A DNA stretch of 64,000 nt from Cristatella mucedo (lineage: Eukaryota > Bryozoa > Phylactolaemata > Cristatellidae). Numbering within the stretch: position 1 is the first letter of the stretch; every line of letters begins with the position of its first letter. Made by a program: the position numbers and the translations under genes. A model generated the notes under the pieces. That model was not told the origin of the DNA, did not search any database, and saw nothing but the letters and a program-made list of their open reading frames with translations. This document shows positions 11,410 through 64,000 of the stretch, in pieces. The DNA is taken from the NCBI GenBank assembly GCA_009760855.2, contig WPIO01000048.1, positions 267,001 to 331,000 of the forward strand. Reading direction: 5' to 3'.

Positions 11410-11790
11410 AACACTTGCAATTTTAACTTGTTTATAATTGTCAGAATAGCTTGTCCCCTACGGGAAAATCTCTCAGGTTATACCCTATTTCGGAATCTTA
11501 CTATCAGCAGAAAAATGACACCCAGAAGCCTTTTTGGACGGACGTTAGACTTGCCCTCCGGCAGGCCAGACTCAGAGATCTCACAAGTCCACGTTCTCAG
11601 AATAGGCTTACATAAATCCACACAAAAACGTTGGTAGCAAACTACTCGAGAAACGGCCTGAAGCATCCATCCGGTAGAGCTAGCTGCTCAGCAAGGCTCC
11701 TTAGCCCTAGTGAGAAAATTCTGTTCTACTCGGAGAGCCTGAAGCACTGCTCATGAGGCGAACTACCAGGAGCTCATCTACAGAGAAATA

Positions 11791-12024
11791 TTAACCCCAA
11801 CTAGGATAGTCTATAGCTTCTACTTTGCCCCATCCGAATACAAATGGTAGATTCGGTTTGAAGAAACACTGTGAATCTTCATACAGCCTCATCAAGCCTT
11901 TATAATTCTCGCTTATGCCTGGCAGACTGTCTATAGGAAGGGTTATCGGACCTCCAGTGAGGGCCAGAGGGTCAAGGATACGCTTAGAGGTGGAAATACC
12001 GAACAAGGGGTGGTTTTCAGTCAT
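11791..12024 (-). CDS. unidentified coding-looking ORF
   Basis: 77 aa with balanced protein-like composition: DPLALTGGPITLPIDSLPGI, then KPNLPFVFGWGKVEAIDYP. The open frame extends a few codons upstream of the ATG. No family recognised. Could be an exon or a transposon remnant. Confidence 0.3.
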   Translation of the reverse strand: MTENHPLFGISTSKRILDPLALTGGPITLPIDSLPGISENYKGLMRLYEDSQCFFKPNLPFVFGWGKVEAIDYPSWG

Positions 12025-12382
12025 TTCGTCAGAACAAGCAGTGCGTAAAGTTACTTTCCAAATGAATAGTTCTTATCGGTGAAAACTTGTCCATTAAGAA
12101 GTTTGCGGCATCGGTTGATTGTTTTATGAATTTAGACCGGTAAACAACTAGGAGGTGGCATATAGATAGCACTGAGAGTGTAGTAGAAACGAAAAAGCTT
12201 TTGCTACCAATTACTTCGTCACTTCGATGCCGTTATCATATAGTCAATTAGAGCAAGAACCTAATTCCGATAAACAATCTGGAGTTCGTTGACTAGTAAA
12301 AACAAGTTAATTAGACACATCTACAAAAGGTCACTAAGTTCACCTCAGCAACTGCTCGCTCTCGGTATTAAATAATTATAAT

Positions 12383-12589
12383 CAGTGGCAGAGACAGGAT
12401 TTTCATTTAGGGGGATAGGACCTGCACAAATTATACGTAGGGGGCAAGACCTATAAGATTTTCAATAGGCTGGCTTAGACTTAAAACAACTGGAAAGTTA
12501 CAGCACAAAGTCGAACCATTTATCCGACACGGAGCAGCCCAGGTCGCTGCCACCTGTAGTGGTGGGATGCTCCCCTGGCTATGCCACTG
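12383..12589. mobile_element. hAT-like MITE, 207 bp
   Basis: Left end CAGTGGCAGAGACAGG, right end (reverse complement) CAGTGGCATAGCCAGG. The flanking 8-mers ATTATAAT and ACTATAAC match at 6 of 8. Such ends with 8-bp duplications are typical of hAT elements. Similar one-sided sequences occur near 17808 and 37545. Confidence 0.6.
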
Positions 12590-12651
12590 ACTATAACCGC
12601 CATTGAGATCATAATTGCCAATCACATCACGGGGCTCGACTGGCACCAGAC

Positions 12652-12832
12652 GATAATGTATATCCGTTAGTAGCTCTACAAAGACTATGCTGGTGTTACG
12701 CAGCAGAGCTTTGTATCGCCCACTAACAAGTCTAAAGCGGCTTGCAGTACGCATCCGGTAGTCAGCAGACTTCATCTCACGCAACGAAGAGAAAGTGAGA
12801 AGCACAGCTGAGCCAGGAGAGCAGTTGAGGTT
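12652..12832 (-). mobile_element. LINE-A 3' fragment
   Basis: Encodes on the minus strand FSSLREMKSADYRMRTASR and the following 3' end, matching the end of the LINE-A copy at 1330-1470. Confidence 0.75.
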
Positions 12833-12834
12833 TC

Positions 12835-14075
12835 ACACCACGGGGGGGGAAGAAATGGGGATGAAACGGGCCGAACGAGGAGCCGGGAGGGGGGTGGAAG
12901 GGGCAGAGAAGCAACTAACAATCCACAGCATGCACGCTGCTGCTGCACCATCAGAGGCTCGGCTGGTGAGAGGCGCAATTATCAAACTTTAATTGGATGC
13001 GACAAGTGGCACACCACAAATACTCCGCACCGTGCCACGCGGAAGAGCCAGTACTGCGAAAACTCAAAACCGGCAAGATAGACCTACTGTTTATGCAACA
13101 AAGGCACGACCGGCGTGCACCACCAAACACAAAGTGGGACAAGACACACAATACCAAGTTACACCTTCACCAACGCATGTCCTCACTTTACTAAATATAA
13201 GGTAAAGAATAAGTACAAATCACTGCAGTAACATTGCTGACAAGAAACCGGGAGGAATTGAGGCAAAGGGAGTGACTTGATGATAACTGTCCAGACAAGT
13301 CGTAGATCCACAAGTATTGAAAAGAGCTTACAATGCAACAATCGACGTTGTCTCAAATGTCAAATCAACGGTCCTGCACAGGCGATTTTGAGGTCGTGGC
13401 AAGGTGACTTGACTCAGACCGGTGCCTTCCGGGCAGGCAGCTGCTCTCCACAGACAGGCAACATATCGTCAACGCTAGCACTTGCCTTGTTGGAATAACC
13501 GATCGCAGCACTCACAGCTCTGACATTCACCAATCCCTGAAATAAGAAAATACACGTCAACAAATTCTGTTAACGATTGCTGTAGCATCAAGCTGTAGCA
13601 TCAAGCCCAGCTTGAGAATCGAATCAAACGCCTAGGAGATTATGTAAGATTTAACCGATAAAATTTGTTTCAAAAGTTTTATTTCACCATTGAAAATGCA
13701 CGAATTGGTCTAACAGGGTTGGAGATCCAAACACAGCCACCGCCTGATCACAAAACTATGTGAACTCTGCAGTCTAAGTAGAATACCTGGCGCTTGTTGC
13801 TATTGCATTATGTTAAAATTGCAAAAAACATGCCGTTGCTATGATCTTAAAAAATGGCGTTTCGAAGGATTAGAGTTCGCGATCCTTAAATTTTTGCTTT
13901 ATATGAGCCTTCTTTATATGTGCACAGTGGACGTGGGCATGAGAGCCAAGGGTCCGCCATACCCATTGACAGACGGAGGGCCGGCTTCTTCGGGCTGGAT
14001 TTAGCGCCCAGCACAACGTGCTTATGAGGTCACGGATTAACAGAACCGTGAAAGAACGACTGCAGGCCTTGTATG
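12835..14075. other. no gene recognised
   Basis: Short ORFs only (for example 12993-13205 plus, 13810-14004 plus). I see no motif, splice pattern or repeat I can name. Confidence 0.4.
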
Positions 14076-14077
14076 AA

Positions 14078-14340
14078 ATAATAATAATGATGTACTTGAT
14101 AAAGCGCCCTCAGAGAACTCAATCTCTTTCTAGGCGCTTTACATTTGCTGCAAAGGGAAATGCAATTGAATGGTTAGTAATTTTTTTGCTTGATAAACAA
14201 CATGAATAACATGGCTAGTGGTGACATGCACAGGGTCAGCATGCAAATGTGGTTAGTGGCAGCATGCACAGTGTCAGCACGCATAACCACATGAAGGACG
14301 AATCACAGGGACCCACTAAATGCTGTCCTAAATAGGTGTG
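14078..14340 (-). mobile_element. LINE-B 3' end fragment
   Basis: TAATAATGATGTACTTGATA tail, stem AAAGCGCC/GGCGCTTT, and untranslated region with the GTGACATGCACAGGGTCAGC block. Ends abruptly just after the ORF stop region, where Tc1-like sequence begins. Confidence 0.85.
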
Positions 14341-14344
14341 AAAT

Positions 14345-15345
14345 GGGCCCAAGCCAACGAGAAGTGGCACGGATTCTTAAAATCAGCTGTAAACTGACAA
14401 GCTGCAATTTTAAAAAGCTTAAAACTCACAGCAGAACGGTAGACCCTACTCAGGTCGTTAGGCCAAAGAAGACACAGCCGGACGAGTTTCAACTGAAGGG
14501 GACGGCATTTTGGTGACTGAAGGCACCTCTGTCTGGGCGCTGTGTCAGTGGCCGGTAACCACTACCATCACGGTCATAGGGATGTAGACAGCGAAGAGGC
14601 TTTCCAGGGATGATACCGAGACGATTCTCTAAATGCGAGTGTCTGCTTACCGAGCGACACAAAAGAGATACTATCCGTTAAGCCAGTGATCATGCCTACT
14701 ATGCGGCAGACGACTGGAGTCAAGAGTTAAGGATCGATGAACCAAAATTAATGCTTTGACTAAAAGCAAAAGAACAAAACTCCTAAATCGGAAAAAATAT
14801 TAGATTTACCACCGTGATCGTGTCCAGCCAACACAGTGAAATGAAAGTCAATGTTTGGGGTTGCTACTGTGCCGAAAATCGTCACAGTATTAACGGACTA
14901 GTGGACATGTGCACATCGATCGAGTAACAATTGCTGGGATTCCATGCGTTAGAAGTCTTCTATAGAACGATCAAATTTGGCAGTAGGATAAAGACGTGCT
15001 TCACACAGTGGAAGCACATGAACAGTTTTTTGCAGAAGCAGCTGTCAAGGGTCAGGTGACTTGGTCGCGACCAAGTCACCTGACCTAAATCCCACAGCAA
15101 ATCTTTGGGATAGCTTGCGGAGCCATTTAAAGTCCAATTCTGTACCTGCTATAACTCCGAAGACCTATGTAGCCGGCTTCAGTACAAGTGAGCTAATATT
15201 ACATCAAGAGATGTTAAAGATTGACAGACTGTATGCCGCACAAATAAGAGATTGTTATAAACCTTTGAGCCAGAACCTCCTACGAATAGTATTTGCCCTA
15301 CAAATAATACCCTCACTGGTGCAACACTTTAAGCATGCATGAAGT
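14345..15345 (+). pseudogene. Tc1-like transposase relic
   Basis: Broken frames, but ordered blocks of a Tc1/mariner transposase: a HTH-like AREVARILKIS at the start, VNVWGCYCAENRHSING near 14850 (equivalent of the VMVWG block), and SPDLNPTANLWDSLRSHLKS at 15067-15130, equivalent to the SPDLNPIENLW motif next to the last catalytic acidic residue. Several stops; no terminal inverted repeats identified. Confidence 0.75.
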
Positions 15346-15574
15346 ATATAATGAGCAGAAATCGATCCCGTATTCTTTTGCATGCCAAGTCGAAAGTCAT
15401 CAGCCGATACAGCAGGTGGAGCAAGACTTATAAGAATGAGTGCATGCACAGGGCGGCCCTGAGGGCTGATGGACTACCACCGAGCTGCAAGGCTGACACA
15501 AATGTAAACAGGCATGCTCTGATACCGCCAAGCCGAACCAGAAGTTTGGGAGCTATGGCAGGGTGTCAGAAATG

Positions 15575-16250
15575 TATGGACTAACTTGGCTGCTGTATTT
15601 TTATATCTAAACAAGCTCTAACTTTAACATTGTTTTGGAGCTGAAAGTAGGTTACTTGACTGTGCAGAAGTCGTGAGTATCTAGAAGGTCATTTTGGAAT
15701 GGCATATCCAGATTATGTGCAGATGCTAAAGGAGATATGCTGGGAAAACCAATTTGAGGATTAGGATTTTCAATTCCTGAATGACACAGGTTTGCTCATA
15801 ACTGTTAAGTTGGTTTAGTCATCAAGTTGGCTAGCATCCAAGTGCAAATGCTAGCAAAATTCGAGATGCATGGGAGTTGAGAGAGTTTGATGTGCTGTAG
15901 GCAGGGGACGATAAAGGCACCTGTATAGCAGTGCCATCAGCATAGAAGTGAAAGCCTTGATTGTGCTTGGCGATTACATCGCCAGGAGAAAGCATGTGAA
16001 TAGTGAAAAGATGTGGGCCGAATACGCAGCCCCGGGATACACCATTCTGTAGAGGTTCCTAGGATCATGGTTGCCGTTGACATCGATGCACTCTGGAGTC
16101 TCACTATGAGATATGACCTGAATCATTGCAGTGCAGTGCCAGTGATGACCAGATGCACGCATCAGCATAACAACCGCCGACGTTGGTTTGCCAGCCTGCA
16201 GCTTGAAGACTGGAGCAAAGCAGCAAACAAGGTAATCGAGTAATTTGGTG
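15575..16250 (-). mobile_element. LINE-B-like fragment, degenerate
   Basis: Shares blocks with the long copy at 50040-50640 in the same orientation: TCTAAACAAGC region, GGTCATTTTGGA, AATTTCTGAAT-like, GCATAGAAGTGAAAGCC, and CAGTGCCAGTGATG. Together with 14078-14340 it brackets the Tc1-like relic, so it may be the other half of an interrupted LINE. Confidence 0.7.
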
Positions 16251-16434
16251 GCAGAGACTGAGACTTTGTGCAAGGCATGCTAAAGGCCAACCCCCGTCTG
16301 TCTGACATAGCTGCCCTGCTCTCATTACTGCAATTTTCGGCTATAATCTACATATCAATCCCGGCAACTTCAAATGTTTGGCAAAGGCACGGTAAATGAG
16401 TGAGGTAGACAGCAACAAGGGAGGAGGGACAAGA

Positions 16435-16640
16435 GTCCAAGTCCACGATGTTGTTACATTCTATGTCTTGATCTGGGCAACTCACAATCCTTAATGACCA
16501 TGCAGTTACTAAGTGAAGCAGTCACATATGCAGTTACTACGTGAAACAAGTCACATAGTGAAATCTGGCTCACAGTTCGAGTCCACAATGCGGTTGCATT
16601 CTACATCTCTATCTTGGCGACTACGAATCATTAACGAATG
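16435..16640. repeat. diverged tandem duplication, ~70-bp blocks
   Basis: GTCCACGATGTTGTTACATT...CAATCCTTAATGA (16441-16497) and GTCCACAATGCGGTTGCATT...GAATCATTAACGA (16579-16636); between them GCAGTTACTA(A/C)GTGAA occurs twice. Confidence 0.6.
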
Positions 16641-16843
16641 TGCACGAGGTGTAGTCTGATACTGAGAGGAGGGGGGACACACAGCGCACGATTTTGCAGA
16701 GCCGAAGTGGCAATGGCTGTGCCCACAGGCTGAACTTTGCCTTTCGCCTAAGACAGGGCAGACAACTAGATTCTCTTTCCAGAAGGATTGACGGCATCTT
16801 GCAGGCAGGCAGGATGACGGCCGAAGTCAAGGGTATTTCATAT

Positions 16844-16849
16844 TTTAAT
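16844..16849 (-). promoter_or_regulatory. possible polyadenylation signal ATTAAA of the ZZEF1-like gene
   Basis: ATTAAA on the minus strand, 329 nt past the stop codon. It is the first recognisable poly(A) hexamer variant I noticed downstream. Only the hexamer supports it. Confidence 0.25.
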
Positions 16850-16884
16850 CAATCATGCTACAATAGCAAGAAAGCAGAAGAAGA

Positions 16885-16921
16885 AAGCAGACATGTCAGA
16901 CATGTCAGACATGTCAGACAT
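16885..16921. repeat. 9-bp tandem repeat TCAGACATG
   Basis: Four near-perfect units of GACATGTCA. Confidence 0.9.
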
Positions 16922-17177
16922 GACTCCAGCATCGGGTGGAGCCGTATGCAAGCAGCAGACTACTCCCAAAGCGACCTACATGACAACCACATCCCGATAT
17001 ATAGACATGAGTAGGTGCAATTGGTTTCATGTCGGTGAGAAGCACGATTGGCAACAGTGAAAGGGTTTAGAGAGACTCGGTCTGCAATAGCCACCGGTAA
17101 TTGCACGAGCACAGGTGCACAGCAGCAAAGGCGGCACGAGCAAGAGCCCACAGTAAATGGGCTGCGTTGCATGCCAG

Positions 17178-61819
<44,642 letters not shown>

Positions 61820-61884
61820 CTAATGAGGAAAGCAGTATAGTCACAGCAGCAAGTGGCATAAAGAGGAATGGCAAGACAATAATT

Positions 61885-62808
61885 ATAAAATGTGTCCGAA
61901 AATCGAATATTTGTTTAGGGTACTTTTCAACAGACAGATATGTTAGAAATGGTATCGGAAGTTCTGACGACTTCCGCATAAAAGAAAAAACGATTATGCA
62001 AACCACGTTTAAATCCGGATGTAAGCCGGAAGCAAAATATCTCCACACAACAAATTTTCCGATCTCTGCATTATATGCGACTTGTATCCCAAACTTACTG
62101 AACCTCGGTAGATCGATGTATATGCGTGTAGCTTGTTAAGGTGCATTCTTGTGACTTTTATACAGCTTAATTTCAAGGTTGATTGGTGCTTGGTAAAATT
62201 CATAACTCGGCTAATACTTCCCGTATCAGAGTAAAATTTAAAATGCGAGTTCAGCTCTGCTTGTTTTACATAGTTATAGAAACAATTTTTATTTGTGTTG
62301 GATACATTTTGCTGCACACGTCATCAAAAGTCATGGAGCTTAATTTTCAGTAATCATGGACATGTACACCAACATGTATCCAGCCGAAAAATCATAGATT
62401 TTCTTGACTCGTGTAAAAAATCCAGAGCTAAACACAGATTTCAAATTTCAGTTAGATACGTGAAGCCGAGTTATGAATTTTACAAGGCATAAACGAACAC
62501 TGGAAGTGAAGCTGTATAAAAGTCATCAAAACGCATCTTAACAAGCTTGATCTACTGAGGTTCAACAAGTTTAGGATACAACTCGTATTTGATGAAAATC
62601 GGTAAAGTTGTTACTTGTATATACGCTGCTTACGGCTTACATCCGGGTTAGACTAGGTTTGCATGATCATTTCTTCTTTTATGTGGAAGTCATCAGAACT
62701 CTTTCGATCCCATCTCTAATATATTTCTCTTCGAAAAGTACCCTAAGCTAATACATGATTTTCGGACAAATTGTATGCATATTTTCCTGACATTCACCTT
62801 AATAACGA
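61885..62808. mobile_element. long fold-back element, copy 4 (longest)
   Basis: Two arms of about 400 bp in opposite orientation: TATTTGTTTAGGGTACTTTTC left versus GAAAAGTACCCTAAGCTAATA right; GGATGTAAGCCGGAAGC left versus CTTACGGCTTACATCCGG right; GACTTTTATACAGCTTAATTTC versus GAAGCTGTATAAAAGTC. The right end reads CCTGACATTCACCTTAA. Lies just upstream of the first exon in the window. Confidence 0.86.
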
Positions 62809-62819
62809 TGCTACTAAAT

Positions 62820-62910
62820 AATTATAATATACAATGTGTATGAATTCGCAAGAAAACTCTTGCTAGGCCTTTTAGATAAGCTGCAAAGGAGCATTGTATG
62901 CAGCGTGCAG
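62820..62910 (-). mobile_element. possible LINE tail remnant
   Basis: AATTATAATATACAATGTGT, then AAGAAAACTCTTGCTAGGCCTTTTA and GCTGCAAAGGAGC loosely follow the shared LINE 3' end. Confidence 0.35.
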
Positions 62911-64000
62911 CCCCTGACTCACACAACCACTACAAGCAAAACAACAGAGATGAGACCTTGAAGAGTACAAGAGATGGACATCCTAATAAAAGACAGGCAG
63001 TGTAAACGATTGCGTACATCCAAAATAGTGATAGACGGAGTGGTGTGTTCAGTCATTGTCATCCATCCCAGAGGATAGCAGCACAATAATTTGCTAAGAG
63101 GAATGGTTTTGCATTGTCTCAACGTTAAGAACAAACGAGCCTAAAAGAGCATGAACACATATATACAGTACTTACCCAGAAAACATCCGTGCACGCTAGG
63201 TATCACGACTACACCTCAAACTTTGCCATCTTAAGAAATTAATTGAGACTATGACCCAAATGTTAGAAATCGCAGAAAGAAACCATATTTGTGGCAAAGT
63301 ATGAATGCTATGACCTCGATTTATTCGACTAGGTGTAAAAAATATGCGAAATAAACTTGTTTGGGGGCCTCAAGTGGGTTCGGAAACTTAAGTTAACTCG
63401 AGTGGGTACTTTTTTAATATAAGTTTCAATAGCACATCAGAATGTGGTGAACTGAGATTTAGAATATGCTAACCCTCTGGAATATGATAACCCTCTGGAA
63501 AAACGAATCTCAACTACTCAGTTGGGCACTTCTTCAGGAATTAAGGTGTGAGATCAGTTTTGTGCATACAACCACAAAGGTCATATATGATTCGAGACTA
63601 TACAAGAACAATACGGCTGGAGTGAGAAACCATCTAAATTAAGTTTCTAGTAAAAAAGAGCAACGGGACCAAAAAGACCACCGAAAAGTATGTACATACT
63701 TATAGTATATTATGACACGCATGTATTTGTATATAGTCATGGTCCGTAGTAGGCACTTTCAACTTAAGGCCGTTGGTCCTATATGACGGCAAAAACCCCG
63801 GTGTTTTGACTGACAAAAGGCAGACATGTGATTCAAAGCAGGAGTGTAAAGTCAGACATGCACAAGCACACCAGCTATAAGTGAACCATACTAGTGTGGT
63901 CACAACGACTTGGCAAAGTCGTATCCAGCTAAAAATATTACTTAGGTTATTCAAACTTGCATTCAAGCAAAATTAGTAAACTAAAACTTGCAATCGTTAT
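62911..64000. other. no gene recognised
   Basis: Expected to contain intron of the ZZEF1-like gene. ORFs 62919-63134 and 63700-63966 (minus) show no ZZEF1-like motif and no phase-0 donor I could trust. Confidence 0.5.

Noticed and set aside
16885..16921. CRISPR-like repeat
   Set aside because: A 9-bp head-to-tail repeat without spacers in a eukaryotic genome; an ordinary minisatellite.

Overview
This is a window of an animal nuclear genome, about 40% GC by eye. It carries spliced genes with GT/AG introns, many retrotransposon relics, microsatellites and tRNA-derived SINEs. There is no bacterial-style gene packing. Coding content points to a metazoan with a ZZEF1 orthologue, most likely an invertebrate. 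I cannot name the phylum from the sequence.

One real host gene dominates. From 61819 down to 17178 on the minus strand lie at least 34 exons of a giant ZZEF1-like protein (ZZ-type zinc finger and EF-hand domain protein). All 33 junctions I placed keep reading phase, and the exon lengths sum to 5085 nt, exactly 1694 codons plus a stop. The window holds the C-terminal part: a CUB-like domain, helical linker exons, two adjacent ZZ zinc fingers, a long helical region, a second CUB-like domain split by a 7.9 kb intron, and the C-terminus. The N-terminal part (EF-hand and DOC/APC10 domain in known family members) must lie beyond 64000.

The introns and the flank downstream of the gene (1-17 kb) are packed with mobile DNA. 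Two CR1/L2-like LINE families occur as about 30 mostly 5'-truncated copies. I call them LINE-A (C-terminus rich in [21 protein letters not shown]-type motifs) and LINE-B (LVQNSAARLVCRE / DLTTFKRNLKTHLF motifs). Their 3' ends share a stem-loop followed by (TTA)n. There is also a 2.36 kb LTR retrotransposon with near-identical LTRs, a 5-bp target duplication, a gag-like ORF and a long Ala/Ser-rich repeat but no pol (8614-10971). Other elements are a degenerate Tc1-like transposase (14345-15345), three TIR elements with 8-bp duplications (12383-12589, 44608-45297, 51358-51749), a family of long fold-back elements (four copies), and a tRNA-derived SINE (six copies).

Region by region: 1-6.1 kb, LINE-A and LINE-B relics; 6.1-8.6 kb, unidentified, with a diverged duplication; 8.6-11 kb, LTR element; 11-12.1 kb, two unidentified coding-looking ORFs; 12.4-16.3 kb, MITE, LINE and Tc1 relics; 17.2-61.8 kb, the ZZEF1-like gene with TE-filled introns; 61.9-62.8 kb, fold-back element; 62.9-64 kb, nothing recognised.

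All gene structure is hand-read from splice motifs, phase and family resemblance recalled from memory. No alignment or search was run.
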